A stretch of 64,000 bases of DNA from Clostridium sp. 1001271B_151109_B4 (GCF_015670405.1 NZ_JADPBQ010000016.1:1-64000), one strand, 5' to 3'; positions 19,853-28,842 are shown, numbered from the stretch's first letter. The notes: generated by a model not told the origin, from the sequence alone. Numbers and translations are program-made.

Positions 19853-21292
19853 ATGTTTAAGATAATGACAGTTTTAATTCATGTAATTAATTTAGTAACA
19901 ATATCGTATATGATATTTAAAGAAAAACGTTCAGCAAATAATATCATAGCATGGACATTGATTTTATATTTAGCACCGTTTATAGGTTTTATTATACTTA
20001 TACTTATTGGTAGAAAAATGAATAAAACTAATATGTTTGGATTTAAAAATGCAGAGCTAAAAATATTTGAAAATTACAAAAATCAAATTAAAGAAAGAGG
20101 GGACTTAAAAGAGGAAGGTGTCGATAAAAAAAATATTGATATGATTAGGGCTCTTGAAGCTATGGATTATTCTCCATATAGAAATGACAATGAGGTTTAT
20201 ATGTATTCAGATGGAACCTTATTTTTCGAAGAATTATTGACAAGTATAAAAAAAGCCAAAAAAAGTATAAATATAGAATTTTATATATTTAAAAATGATG
20301 AGATAGGAACTAAGATATTAAATATATTAGAAGAAAAAGCTAAAGAAGGAGTAGAAGTTAGATTATTATATGATTCAGTTGGAAGTAGATCTTTAAATAG
20401 AAATGTGCTTAAAAAATTAACTGATGTTGGAGGTAAAGTTGGTGAATTCTTTCCTTCGTGGCTAAAACTCATTAATATTAATATGAATTTTAGAAATCAC
20501 AGAAAGATTGTTGTAATAGATAATAAGATAGGATTCGTTGGTGGATTTAATGTTGGAGACGAATACTTAGGAAAGAACAAAAAATTTGGATATTGGAGGG
20601 ATACTCATATAAAATTTAAAGGCAGTGCCGTTAAGGATTTAAATTTAAGGTTTTTAGCAGATTGGAGATATGCTACAAAAGAAGAAGTTACATTAAATCA
20701 TGTATTAGAAGTTGAAGAAGAATATATAGAAAGACCTAATATAGGAATGCAGATAGTATCAAGTGGACCAAATTTAAGTGATAAATATGAAATAAAGTTA
20801 ACATATTTAAAAATGATACAAAAAGCAAAAAGATATCTTTATATACAATCTCCTTACTTAATCATTGATAATAGTATTTCAGATAGTTTAAAGTTAGCAG
20901 CTGCTTCAGGAGTTGATGTAAGAATAATGTTGCCAGGTAAAGGTGATCATCCTTTTGTATATTGGGCAAATTTAGTTTATGCAGGTGAATTAATAAAGGA
21001 AGGGGTAAAAGTATATCATTACGATAGAAATGCTTTTTTACATGCAAAAACTATAGTTATAGATGATGAAATTTGTTCAATAGGAACTGCTAATATGGAT
21101 ACAAGAAGTTTTGAATTAAACTTTGAAGTTATTTCAGTGATATATTCAGAAAAAATAGCAAAAGAGCAAAAATATGAATTTGAAAAAGATATGATGAAAT
21201 GTGAAGAGTTAACCATAGAAATGTATAATAAAAGAAGTACATTTGTTAAGGTTAAGGAGTCTATTTCAAGATTATTATCAGATGTTCTATAA
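19853..21292 (+). CDS. cls: Cardiolipin synthase
   Basis: The 479-residue membrane enzyme has two N-terminal transmembrane segments (~3-22 and 33-53) followed by two phospholipase-D-type domains. HKD motif 1 is HRKIVVIDNKIGFVGG (H216, K218) and motif 2 is HAKTIVIDDEICSIGTANMD (H397, K399). Length and layout match bacterial Cls, which joins two phosphatidylglycerols into cardiolipin and glycerol. CAGGAGATGAAGAG precedes the ATG. The gene is monocistronic. Confidence 0.93.
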   Translation: MFKIMTVLIHVINLVTISYMIFKEKRSANNIIAWTLILYLAPFIGFIILILIGRKMNKTNMFGFKNAELKIFENYKNQIKERGDLKEEGVDKKNIDMIRALEAMDYSPYRNDNEVYMYSDGTLFFEELLTSIKKAKKSINIEFYIFKNDEIGTKILNILEEKAKEGVEVRLLYDSVGSRSLNRNVLKKLTDVGGKVGEFFPSWLKLININMNFRNHRKIVVIDNKIGFVGGFNVGDEYLGKNKKFGYWRDTHIKFKGSAVKDLNLRFLADWRYATKEEVTLNHVLEVEEEYIERPNIGMQIVSSGPNLSDKYEIKLTYLKMIQKAKRYLYIQSPYLIIDNSISDSLKLAAASGVDVRIMLPGKGDHPFVYWANLVYAGELIKEGVKVYHYDRNAFLHAKTIVIDDEICSIGTANMDTRSFELNFEVISVIYSEKIAKEQKYEFEKDMMKCEELTIEMYNKRSTFVKVKESISRLLSDVL

Positions 21293-21423
21293 AAGAGATA
21301 AGGTAATGAATAAAATAAGAAAAACAAAATTATATCCAAGATAGAATAAAGATTAATTTTATTTTAAAATGTATGCAAGTTAATTAAGATACTTATAAAT
21401 AAAAAAATAAATGTATTATTACA

Positions 21424-21463
21424 AGGAATTAATATAAAATCTTAAAAGAACTTATATTAATTC
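21424..21463. terminator. Bidirectional terminator between cls and the LysR gene
   Basis: AGGAATTAATATAA pairs exactly with TTATATTAATTCCT around a ~12-nt loop, between converging genes. Confidence 0.7.
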
Positions 21464-21478
21464 CTATGTAGAATGCAT

Positions 21479-22387
21479 TTATTTTTTCGAGTTCTGCAGT
21501 TGTATGATACTAGAATACTCCTTTAATTCATCTAAAAATATGCTAGCGGCCTTTGAAAGAGTTAATTCTTTTGGATAAATAATGGAAAGTGAGCGAGTAA
21601 AGTGATTATCAAGTTTTATACTAGATATTTCATTTCTGTTTTCATCTTCAGCAATAACATGTTTAGAAATTATAGTTATTCCTAAATTATTTTTAACAGC
21701 TTCTTTAACAGCTAGGTTGCTACCTAATACCATCATGCTTTTAGTGAGTATTTTATTTTCTGTAAAGAATAAATCTAGATATTCTCGAGTTCCAGATCCT
21801 TCTTCTCTTGTAATCCAAGATTTATTTTGAAGATCTTCAATGTTAAATTTAGAATATTTTAATGAATCATTGTAAGGTATAGCTAATACCATGTTATCGT
21901 CTAAAAAGTACTCTTGTTTAAATAAGGATGATGAAGCAGATCCTTCTATAAGGCCTATATCTAATTTGAATTTTTTTAATTCGTCAGAAATAAGAGATGT
22001 ATTTTCTATTATGACCTCAATATCAACATCAGGATATTTTTTTGAAAAAATGGCTAAAAATTTAGGTAGTATGTACTCTCCTATAGTTAAGCTAGCACCA
22101 ATTTTTAAGCTGCCTTTAATAGAAGAAGATAGGGTTTTAACATCCATAAATGTTACATCTAATAAACTTATTATTTCTTTAGCCCTTTTATAAAGTGTGT
22201 ATCCACTTTCGGTAATAGATATATTTTTTTGCTTTATTGATCTGTTTATTAAAGTAACTCCAAACATATTTTCTAAATTTTTAATATGAGCACTAACACT
22301 AGGTTGGGATAAGTTTAAATGTTCTGCTGCTTTAGTAAAATTTTTATAATCAACTACAGCGATAAAAGTTTTAAATTCTTCAATCAT
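21479..22387 (-). CDS. LysR-type transcriptional regulator (YeiE-like)
   Basis: The 302-residue product has an N-terminal winged HTH (KAAEHLNLSQPSVSAHIKNLE, starting ~residue 18) and a substrate-binding effector domain (~90-295) with SLKIGASLTIGEYILP. It is divergent from a YeiH-family transporter gene. The same pairing (yeiE with yeiH) occurs in E. coli, so this regulator probably controls that transporter. The effector is unknown from sequence. AAGGAGTGTTTTAAA precedes the ATG. Confidence 0.85.
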   Translation of the reverse strand: MIEEFKTFIAVVDYKNFTKAAEHLNLSQPSVSAHIKNLENMFGVTLINRSIKQKNISITESGYTLYKRAKEIISLLDVTFMDVKTLSSSIKGSLKIGASLTIGEYILPKFLAIFSKKYPDVDIEVIIENTSLISDELKKFKLDIGLIEGSASSSLFKQEYFLDDNMVLAIPYNDSLKYSKFNIEDLQNKSWITREEGSGTREYLDLFFTENKILTKSMMVLGSNLAVKEAVKNNLGITIISKHVIAEDENRNEISSIKLDNHFTRSLSIIYPKELTLSKAASIFLDELKEYSSIIQLQNSKK

Positions 22388-22468
22388 TTTAAAACACTCC
22401 TTATATAATTTAAGTATAAAGTAATAATATTATTATAAACTATTATTATATACAAATCATCAAAAAAA

Positions 22469-22488
22469 ATAATGATTATCATGATTAA
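22469..22488. promoter_or_regulatory. Candidate operator in the LysR-YeiH divergent region
   Basis: The near-palindrome ATGATTATCAT sits within AATAATGATTATCATGATTA, between the divergent genes. It could be the LysR (T-N11-A type) site; its ATAATGATTATCAT core also resembles Fur boxes. This is pattern only. Confidence 0.3.
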
Positions 22489-22568
22489 GATTTACTTTAC
22501 TAATGAATAAAAGATGGGTATAATAATAGTATGAGAATTTAAATAACAAAAGATAAGGAGTAATAACA

Positions 22569-23591
22569 ATGAAGAAAAAAAATTTTATAGAGTATATTAA
22601 AGGTATACTCCCAGGATTTTTAGTTGCATTGGCAGTAGCATTAGTCGGAATGTTTATTGCAAAATTTGTGCCTAAATTAGGTGCAGGTACTATATCTATA
22701 TTTTTAGGTATGTTTGTAGGAAATTTATTTTTAAATCAAGATGTGTTCCAAAAGGGATATAAATTTTCAGAGACTGATATATTATCATATTCTATAGTTT
22801 TATTAGGCGCAACATTAAGTATAGGAACGCTATTAGAACTTGGTATAGGTGGGTTTACATTTATAATAATACAAATGGCAATAACTATTATTGGAACTAT
22901 TTATATAGGAAAAAAATTAGGGTTTAGTGAAAATTTTAGATTTTTAATGGCTAGTGGAAATGCTGTATGTGGTTCATCAGCAATAGCAGCAACAGCACCT
23001 GTAATAGATGCTGATGATAAAGATAAAGGAATTTCAATAACTATAGTAAATATAACGGGTATTGTTTTAATGTTTATTTTACCATTAATAGCAAAGGCGT
23101 TATTTAAAGATGAAACTTTAGCTACAGGGGCATTAATAGGTGGAACTTTACAATCTGTTGGGCAAGTAGCAGCTAGTGGAGCTATGGTCGGTGAGCAAGT
23201 AAAGGATATGGCTATGATATTTAAAATATTAAGAGTTGTATTACTTGTTGTTGTAGTATTTGTATTTGGACATATAAAAAATAAAAGTAATGTAGAAATA
23301 GTTGAGGAAGAAACAACAGATATTAAAAAAGGAAAAGTTAAAATTCCTTGGTATGTAATAGGATTTTTTGTAACTTGTGCATTATTTTCTTTAAAAATAA
23401 TACCTAATAATATATCTCATATATGTAAAGAAGTAAGTAATAATTTAGAAATTATTGCCTTAGCTGCAATTGGATTAAGAGTAAATGTAAGAGATTTACT
23501 TAAACAAGGAAAAGCTGTATCTTTATATGCATTAGGAGTTGGAACACTTCAAATAGTAGCAGCACTAGTACTAATATCAATTTTACTTTAA
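22569..23591 (+). CDS. YeiH family putative sulfate exporter
   Basis: The 340-residue integral membrane protein has about ten hydrophobic segments. Family-typical blocks are LGAGTISIFLGMFVGN, SYSIVLLGATLS, ASGNAVCGSSAIAATAPVI and TLQSVGQVAASGAMVG. This is the YeiH/UPF0324 group, suggested to export sulfate or related sulfur anions; that role is weakly supported in general. AAGGAGTAATAACA precedes the ATG. Regulation by the divergent LysR protein is likely. Confidence 0.85.
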   Translation: MKKKNFIEYIKGILPGFLVALAVALVGMFIAKFVPKLGAGTISIFLGMFVGNLFLNQDVFQKGYKFSETDILSYSIVLLGATLSIGTLLELGIGGFTFIIIQMAITIIGTIYIGKKLGFSENFRFLMASGNAVCGSSAIAATAPVIDADDKDKGISITIVNITGIVLMFILPLIAKALFKDETLATGALIGGTLQSVGQVAASGAMVGEQVKDMAMIFKILRVVLLVVVVFVFGHIKNKSNVEIVEEETTDIKKGKVKIPWYVIGFFVTCALFSLKIIPNNISHICKEVSNNLEIIALAAIGLRVNVRDLLKQGKAVSLYALGVGTLQIVAALVLISILL

Positions 23592-23671
23592 CAATAGTTA
23601 AGATTGACAAGACCTAAATATAAAAGTATTATTATTAAAATAATTATAATATATTTTTAGAGGTGGAAATA

Positions 23672-24202
23672 ATGGATAATGGGCTTATACATATATATTG
23701 TGGTGATGGCAAAGGTAAAACAACAGCAGCAATGGGTTTAGCTATAAGAGCAGCAGGAAGAAAAAAGAAAGTATTCATTACTCAGTTTTTGAAAAGTGGT
23801 AAAAGTGGAGAATTAATATCATTAGAGAAATTAGATGAGTATATTACATTTTTCCCAGGAAAGCCAGTTAATAAATTTGTTTGGGACATGAATACAGAAG
23901 AAAAGATGCAAGCTAAAATCGAGCATACTAAAAGATTTCAAGCAATTAAGGATATAATGAATAAAGAAGAATATGATTTATTAATATTAGATGAAATCAT
24001 GGCTACTATAAATAATGAATTTATAGAATTAAATGATGTAATAGAATTTTTAAATAATAAGCCTAAAACATTAGAAGTTGTAATGACTGGTAGAAATCCT
24101 AATGAAGAGTTGATAGCATTATCTAATTATGTAACAGAAATGAAATGCATTAAACATCCTTTTAAAGAAGGTATTCCATCAAGGATTGGAATAGAGTTAT
24201 AG
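23672..24202 (+). CDS. cobO: Cob(I)yrinic acid a,c-diamide adenosyltransferase, CobO/BtuR type
   Basis: The ~176-residue enzyme has the P-loop GDGKGKTTAAMG near the N-terminus, the basic RAAGRKKKVFITQFLKSG stretch, the Walker-B-like LLILDEIMA, and VVMTGRNPNEELIALS near the end. These are hallmarks of the CobA/CobO/BtuR family, which adenosylates the cobalt of corrinoids with ATP. The ATG at 23672 is favoured by AGAGGTGG five bases upstream; a GTG at 23663 would add three residues. No other cobalamin gene is in the window, so it probably serves corrinoid salvage. Confidence 0.9.
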   Translation: MDNGLIHIYCGDGKGKTTAAMGLAIRAAGRKKKVFITQFLKSGKSGELISLEKLDEYITFFPGKPVNKFVWDMNTEEKMQAKIEHTKRFQAIKDIMNKEEYDLLILDEIMATINNEFIELNDVIEFLNNKPKTLEVVMTGRNPNEELIALSNYVTEMKCIKHPFKEGIPSRIGIEL

Positions 24203-24298
24203 GGTCTAGTCAATTTAATTTACTTAATATATAATACACTAGTGTTATAAAAACTTTTATACGCATTTAATAAAAAGATAAACAAAAAGGAGCCATAT

Positions 24299-24535
24299 AT
24301 GAGAGCAGTATATAGAAATCCAAAAGAATTAGCGACAAAACTGAAGGATGTAGTAGATTTATATCAAGATGATTTATTATCATATGAAAAACTAGAAGAA
24401 ACAGTTGTAGCTATGATAAAGGCTAATGATGATAGAATATATAAAAATGGATTCATGCCAACTAAATTAATTGCAGCAATTGGAGAAGAAAGAAAGTCTA
24501 TAGTTGATAAAATAGCGGCTGATAACAATTTATAA
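24299..24535 (+). CDS. Small clostridial conserved protein (TIGR04540-like)
   Basis: The 78-residue soluble protein contains RNPKELATKLKDVVDLYQDD and NDDRIYKNGFMPTKL. It resembles a short clostridial family I recall as TIGR04540, of unknown function. It is predicted all-helical with no Cys or signal peptide. AAAAAGGAGCCATAT precedes the ATG, and a strong terminator follows, supporting a real monocistronic gene. Confidence 0.7.
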   Translation: MRAVYRNPKELATKLKDVVDLYQDDLLSYEKLEETVVAMIKANDDRIYKNGFMPTKLIAAIGEERKSIVDKIAADNNL

Positions 24536-24548
24536 TTTTATGAAATTT

Positions 24549-24599
24549 AAAGTTAGTATTTAGAAGTATAATAGTCTTACTAAATACTAACTTTTTTTG
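24549..24599 (+). terminator. Intrinsic terminator
   Basis: AAAGTTAGTATTTA pairs with TAAATACTAACTTT around a ~21-nt loop and runs into seven T. Confidence 0.85.
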
Positions 24600-24658
24600 T
24601 TGGAAATAATAATTAATATATTTAATGATGAAAAAGCACTAATTCATTTAATGATTAA

Positions 24659-24898
24659 TATAGGATTGTAGTTAATAGTAGCAATAAGGAATATGTATCT
24701 GTAAAAGCAAATAAGCTTAGAGAAAATATTGAGGACTATGATTTTAGTGTTGATTCTAAAAATATAAGTGTTACTGTAAGTATAGGAATATATAATTACT
24801 CTAAAAATTATAAATGTTTCAATAATAACGTAAAATTTGCTGATGAAGCTTTATACTTAGCGAAGTTATTTGGGCGCAATAAAGTGGTTAATTATTAA
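24659..24898 (+). pseudogene. Remnant of a diguanylate cyclase (C-terminal part of a GGDEF domain)
   Basis: An 80-codon frame without a usable start encodes KANKLRENIEDYDF, ISVTVSIGIYNYS and VKFADEALYLAKLFGRNKV before its stop. These match the last third of GGDEF domains (AxxLRxxI, ITVSIGIA, ADxALYxAKxxGRNxV). The upstream half, including the GGDEF loop, is gone: stops precede this frame and the preceding bases do not continue the domain. It is a decayed fragment that cannot make cyclic di-GMP. Confidence 0.75.
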
Positions 24899-24918
24899 TA
24901 TTTTAAATGAATATTAAT

Positions 24919-24950
24919 TAAAAGGGACTGCAAAACAGTCCCTTTTATTT
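24919..24950. terminator. Intrinsic terminator
   Basis: AAAAGGGACTG / CAGTCCCTTTT with a 5-nt loop. It serves the GGDEF remnant side and, in reverse, the converging Cys-rich gene. Confidence 0.85.
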
Positions 24951-24985
24951 ATCATTTGTATAAAGTTATGAGTTGCAATTTAAGA

Positions 24986-25372
24986 TTAGCATCCACAACC
25001 AGTGGATTCACTTTCGCTTTCTGCAGTAGCAGCATTTATACAAGATCCTTTAAAACAGCTAACTTTTAAACATTTACGGATAATTTGAGTATTATCTTTA
25101 AATATCTTTAACATATAAGTTGTGTTTGGACATAAAGGACCAAATAAAAATTGTCCATTATCATCTGTGAAAGTATGAGTTAATGGAATTGGATATTCAC
25201 ACTTGCCGTTAACTTGAAGTAGTTTAACTACTGCATCAGCTACAGGTAGTCCATTTTCATCAAGTACTGTACCAAATATACAGCTTCTACATTCCCTTGG
25301 TAATTTAACAACTGCATCTATTTGTTCATTACAACCAGTCTTAAAAATACAATTTCCTATTCTTCCGCTCAT
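24986..25372 (-). CDS. Cys-rich protein with carboxypeptidase-regulatory-like (transthyretin-like) domain
   Basis: The 128-residue product has no signal peptide. Residues ~30-105 form a beta-sandwich of the carboxypeptidase regulatory/Cna-B-like type (GTVLDENGLPVADAVVKL, THTFTDDNGQFLFGPLCPNTTY). Cysteines are scattered through it (about ten), and it ends in STGCGC. Intracellular Cys-rich proteins of this design in clostridia are often spore-coat or exosporium components; that is inference. CTTAGGAGGATAAATTC precedes the ATG. It is divergent from another small Cys-rich gene. Confidence 0.65.
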   Translation of the reverse strand: MSGRIGNCIFKTGCNEQIDAVVKLPRECRSCIFGTVLDENGLPVADAVVKLLQVNGKCEYPIPLTHTFTDDNGQFLFGPLCPNTTYMLKIFKDNTQIIRKCLKVSCFKGSCINAATAESESESTGCGC

Positions 25373-25678
25373 GAATTTATCCTCCTAAGTTTATTGTAAT
25401 ATACTATAATATATTCTTAGGAGAAAACAATGTGTACATAAAAGTAAAAGTTATTTATGTAAACAATAATTAGAAGTGTAAATTAAGAAAGTTGTAATAG
25501 AAAGTAGATAAGTAGAAAATAATAATATTAATAAGAGAAGTATTATTGTTAAAATGAAAATATTAAATAAAAATTATTATTTAATAAAAAAATATTGTAA
25601 CAAATGTTACTGAAATAATAATTAGTTATTTGTATAATTAAGACTATAATACATCTATATATTTAAGGAGGAAAATAA
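25373..25678. promoter_or_regulatory. Divergent intergenic region with palindrome GTAACA-AA-TGTTAC
   Basis: About 300 AT-rich bases separate two divergent Cys-rich genes. A dyad GTAACA/TGTTAC lies at 25597-25610, and TATAAT at 25645-25650 is a candidate -10 for the rightward gene. No other structure was seen. Confidence 0.35.
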
Positions 25679-25921
25679 ATGAGTTGTGGATGCGGAAATA
25701 TGAATAAAAAAGATGGGAAGGCAGTAGTTGATTTAGTTAGAAGTAAAGATAAAGCGGACTTCCCTTTAGCAACTCCTCATGAAATAGAATGTAGTTGTGG
25801 AAAGACATTTACAATGAAAAAATTAGTTGATAATTGTCCTTATTGTAAAATGACATATGGTGTTACTCCTTGTTCATCAAGAGATAAGGAAAATATAGCA
25901 GCTGCAGGAATAGAATATTAA
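25679..25921 (+). CDS. Small Cys-rich zinc-ribbon-like protein
   Basis: The 80-residue product contains CGCG at the N-terminus and the pair CSCG...CPYC (~residues 40-60), which would bind one zinc in a rubredoxin-like ribbon. A further Cys lies near residue 66. I do not recognise a named function. TAAGGAGGAAAATAA precedes the ATG, and a terminator follows. Confidence 0.7.
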   Translation: MSCGCGNMNKKDGKAVVDLVRSKDKADFPLATPHEIECSCGKTFTMKKLVDNCPYCKMTYGVTPCSSRDKENIAAAGIEY

Positions 25922-25930
25922 TTTAGTAGA

Positions 25931-25977
25931 AATGTTAAATCGAAACTAGTATTTAGTTGCGATTTAACATTTTTTTG
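25931..25977. terminator. Terminator between convergent genes
   Basis: AATGTTAAATCG pairs with GCGATTTAACATT and runs into seven T. A- and T-runs on both sides allow use from either strand. Confidence 0.8.
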
Positions 25978-25984
25978 CTAAAAA

Positions 25985-26794
25985 TTATTTTAATGTTCTA
26001 AATGTATAACCTTCATTTTTTAATAGTTTAATTATTCCTGGTAAAGCTTCTACGGTAGTAGTTTTTGTCATACAGTCATGCATTAAAATAATAGCTGGAT
26101 TTTTATAGTTACCATCTTTATCTTTAATATTTTTAGCAACATTTTGAATAAGGGTTTCAGGTGGGATATTATTACTTTTAGCATCTCCAGAATCTACATT
26201 CCAATCATAAACATTTATACCTTGTTCATTAAGCTTTGTAGTTATATTTTTTGTGAAATCTTTACCTCTAGAATTAGCTACAATGGTATTATGAGATCCG
26301 CCAGGGAATCTAAATATTGTACAATCACTACCAGTTGTTTCTTTAATGAATTTTTGTTGTTTTTCAAAATTATTAAAAAATGCTTCTTCTGAAGTATAAA
26401 TATGTTGAAATTCGTGATCAGCAGTGTGATTACCAATTGCATTGCCTTCCTCATAAGCTCTTTCTACAAATTTAATATGAGGTTCTATATAAGGGGAGAT
26501 AATGAAAAATGTTGCATGAACATCATTATCTTTTAAAATATCAAGTATTAGTTCTGTATTTTTACTAGGGCCATCATCAAAGGTTAGGTAAGCAATTTTT
26601 TCATTTGGATCCAAATTTACTTCACAATTTGAATTGCAAGAGAAAATATTAAATATAGTAAAAAAAGAAATTAAAAAAATTATAAAATTTTTTAAAAAAT
26701 AAATTTGGATTTTTTTTATTTTATAATGGAATTGATTATTTAACTTAAAATTTAAAATTTCAAAAAAATTAAATTTTTCATTTGCATTGTACAT
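25985..26794 (-). CDS. Membrane-anchored polysaccharide deacetylase (NodB/PgdA type)
   Basis: The 269-residue product has an N-terminal signal anchor (IIFLISFFTIFNIFSC, ~residues 37-52) and an extracellular NodB domain (~63-265). Motifs in order are TFDDGPS (catalytic base Asp and metal Asp), HTADH (metal His pair), RFPGGSHN, DWNVDSGD and LMHD. It should remove acetyl groups from cell-wall glycans, probably peptidoglycan GlcNAc. The ATG at 26794 is chosen because AAGGAGAG precedes it; a longer frame to 26860 lacks a good site. NFSC at the end of the anchor is not a clear lipobox. Confidence 0.85.
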   Translation of the reverse strand: MYNANEKFNFFEILNFKLNNQFHYKIKKIQIYFLKNFIIFLISFFTIFNIFSCNSNCEVNLDPNEKIAYLTFDDGPSKNTELILDILKDNDVHATFFIISPYIEPHIKFVERAYEEGNAIGNHTADHEFQHIYTSEEAFFNNFEKQQKFIKETTGSDCTIFRFPGGSHNTIVANSRGKDFTKNITTKLNEQGINVYDWNVDSGDAKSNNIPPETLIQNVAKNIKDKDGNYKNPAIILMHDCMTKTTTVEALPGIIKLLKNEGYTFRTLK

Positions 26795-26950
26795 ATCATA
26801 AACTCTCCTTGTATTGATTTCATATAGTATTTTGTCCAATAATAGTATTAGTTTATGCAAATGTATATAGATTGATTAAATTTTATTATGAACATATACA
26901 AATATAAGGAATATTATAAATTAGAAAGAATTCAAGGAGATTAAGTGTAA

Positions 26951-27184
26951 ATGAATCCATATGAACTAATCATGAAAATTGATAGAAAAATGAAACAAGA
27001 TCCTAATTTTGCTAACAGGTTTAATAGGTTAGTTGCAGAGTTTAACAGGACTCCTGGTTTACAACAAGAAGTAATGAGAATAGCGCAAATTCAAGACGAG
27101 AAAAAAAGAAAAAAAGCTCTAGAAAGTCTTCCTGATAATATAAAACAATCAGTTGCAGAGATGTTTAGGCTATTAAATAGTTAG
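26951..27184 (+). CDS. Small helical hypothetical protein
   Basis: The 77-residue soluble helical product is rich in Lys, Arg and Gln with the stretch EVMRIAQIQDEKKRKKALE. No family is recognised. It has TCAAGGAGATT before the start and a terminator after it, and the composition is normal for the genome, so it is probably a real gene. It is divergent from the deacetylase gene. Confidence 0.6.
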   Translation: MNPYELIMKIDRKMKQDPNFANRFNRLVAEFNRTPGLQQEVMRIAQIQDEKKRKKALESLPDNIKQSVAEMFRLLNS

Positions 27185-27206
27185 ATTTGTTAGAACTTAA
27201 ATAATA

Positions 27207-27241
27207 AAAAGTAACCAATTTATAAAATTGGTTATTTTTTA
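27207..27241 (+). terminator. Intrinsic terminator
   Basis: TAACCAATTT / AAATTGGTTA with a short loop runs into TTTTTT. Confidence 0.8.
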
Positions 27242-27330
27242 TTGTTTTATATAGAAATGTAAAGAGGAAGATAGTATTATAACTATATCCATAAAATAAC
27301 AAAAATGAAAAGGAAGTTAAAGGGGGAACA

Positions 27331-28062
27331 ATGGTGGAGGTTAACTTAAATACAATAAAGATAAATGATAAAATAAAAATAAAAGTTTTAGATTTAGTAT
27401 GGTTTTTACTTATACCAATAATAAATATAAATTATTATATAGCAGGTACGATTAATAAAAATGGACATGAACTCAACACTATGTTTGATGAAGTTATTAA
27501 GTTTAATTCGATTTTTATAATTCCCTATTTATATTGGTATATATATATTGTAATAGGTTTTATAGTTATATTAATACAATCACGAGAAAATTATATGAGA
27601 ACATTCTTATCGTTTTTCATTGGAATGGGAATATGTTATTGTATTTATTACTTTTATCCAACAGAAATTATTAGACCAGATGTAAGCAATACAAATATGT
27701 TAAATTATTTAGTTAATATTATTTATTGTGTGGACAGACCTGTAAATTGTTTTCCATCTTTACATGTATTAACAACTTATTTTATAATGCGATATACTAA
27801 ATATGAAAAAACTAAGAAAAAATTCTATTATACACAAATTGTAGGAATATTAATAATTTTATCTACAGTTTTTGTAAAGCAACATTTTGTAGCAGATGCT
27901 ATAGGGGCTATGGTTATAGGTGAAGTAATAATTTATTTTATAAATAAAGTAAATGATGAGAGGATAAAAGAGATTTTAAATGCACCATATAAAATAAAGG
28001 ATAAAATATCAGAAAAAGTGAAAACTAAAGTTGCTGATGGAGATGAAAAAAAGTTTTTGTAA
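27331..28062 (+). CDS. PAP2-superfamily membrane phosphatase/phosphotransferase
   Basis: The 243-residue protein has about six membrane segments and the PAP2 motifs CFPSLHV (PSxH) and KQHFVADAIGA (HxxxD). The first motif is reduced to a short IIRPDV/DRPVN form, as in the Aur1/Ipt1-type inositolphosphotransferase-like branch. It should act on lipid phosphates at the membrane; the substrate is unknown. A Lys-rich cytosolic tail ends the protein. AAGGGGGAACA precedes the ATG. Confidence 0.8.
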   Translation: MVEVNLNTIKINDKIKIKVLDLVWFLLIPIININYYIAGTINKNGHELNTMFDEVIKFNSIFIIPYLYWYIYIVIGFIVILIQSRENYMRTFLSFFIGMGICYCIYYFYPTEIIRPDVSNTNMLNYLVNIIYCVDRPVNCFPSLHVLTTYFIMRYTKYEKTKKKFYYTQIVGILIILSTVFVKQHFVADAIGAMVIGEVIIYFINKVNDERIKEILNAPYKIKDKISEKVKTKVADGDEKKFL

Positions 28063-28083
28063 ATAAGAAGATATAAAGATAAT

Positions 28084-28128
28084 AAGCCCAGGAGTATTTA
28101 AAGATTAGATGCTCCTGGGCTATTTTTA
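28084..28128 (+). terminator. Intrinsic terminator
   Basis: AAGCCCAGGAG pairs with CTCCTGGGCTA and is followed by TTTTTAT; this is one of the most GC-rich stems in the window. Confidence 0.85.
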
Positions 28129-28206
28129 TATAAAAATATAAGAATAGTTTAGTATAAATTAAAAAAGATGAGTAAAACTAAAAACATACTAAGGAGGAAG
28201 AGTAAT

Positions 28207-28719
28207 ATGGAGTTTTTATATAATTTTTTTATTTATGGTTTCTTAGGATGGGTTTTAGAAAATGTTTTTAGTTATGTTGTTACTGGACATTATAAAGAAG
28301 ATGGTTTTTTAATTGGACCATTTAAGCCTATGTATGCCATTGCTATGGCTTGGATTATTCAATTATATAATGCTTTTCCTAATAAGATATTTTTATTATT
28401 TATATCAATTATTATTCCTACTACTGTTGAATACACAACAGGTATTATAATGAGAAAATATTTTAATAAGGACTATTGGGATTATTTTAATGAAAAGTAT
28501 AATTATAAAGGAATAATATGTTTAAGATTTTCTATGGCATGGACTATTATTAGTATTTTAACTACAGAGTTTTTACAACCATTTTTAATAATGAGAATAT
28601 ATTATATGATAAAGCCTGTATGGTCTATTTTAGCAATTTTATTAATAATATTATTAGCTTTTGATGAGATTTATACATTAATAAAATTTAAAAATAAAGG
28701 ACAAATTAATTTAAAATAA
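28207..28719 (+). CDS. PF06541-type membrane protein (putative ABC-transporter type IV)
   Basis: The ~170-residue membrane protein has five hydrophobic segments. Family markers are FFIYGFLGWVLENVF at the N-terminus, DGFLIGPFKPMYAIA, VEYTTG, and WDYFNEKYNYKGIICLRFSMAW. The Pfam label 'putative ABC-transporter type IV' has little functional support. The ATG at 28207 follows AAGGAGG by nine bases, ruling out a longer frame that begins at 28168. Confidence 0.75.
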   Translation: MEFLYNFFIYGFLGWVLENVFSYVVTGHYKEDGFLIGPFKPMYAIAMAWIIQLYNAFPNKIFLLFISIIIPTTVEYTTGIIMRKYFNKDYWDYFNEKYNYKGIICLRFSMAWTIISILTTEFLQPFLIMRIYYMIKPVWSILAILLIILLAFDEIYTLIKFKNKGQINLK

Positions 28720-28738
28720 AAATTTAGATTTAGATAAG

Positions 28739-28776
28739 AAGATACTGTTAGTAATTTAAATGACAGTATCTTTTTG
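28739..28776 (+). terminator. Intrinsic terminator
   Basis: AGATACTGT / ACAGTATCT with a ~19-nt loop runs into TTTTT. Confidence 0.75.
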
Positions 28777-28842
28777 AGTTTTAAAATTTTAAATATTAAT
28801 ATATAATAAAGTAATAATAATTAAAACTGAAAGAGGTAAGAT

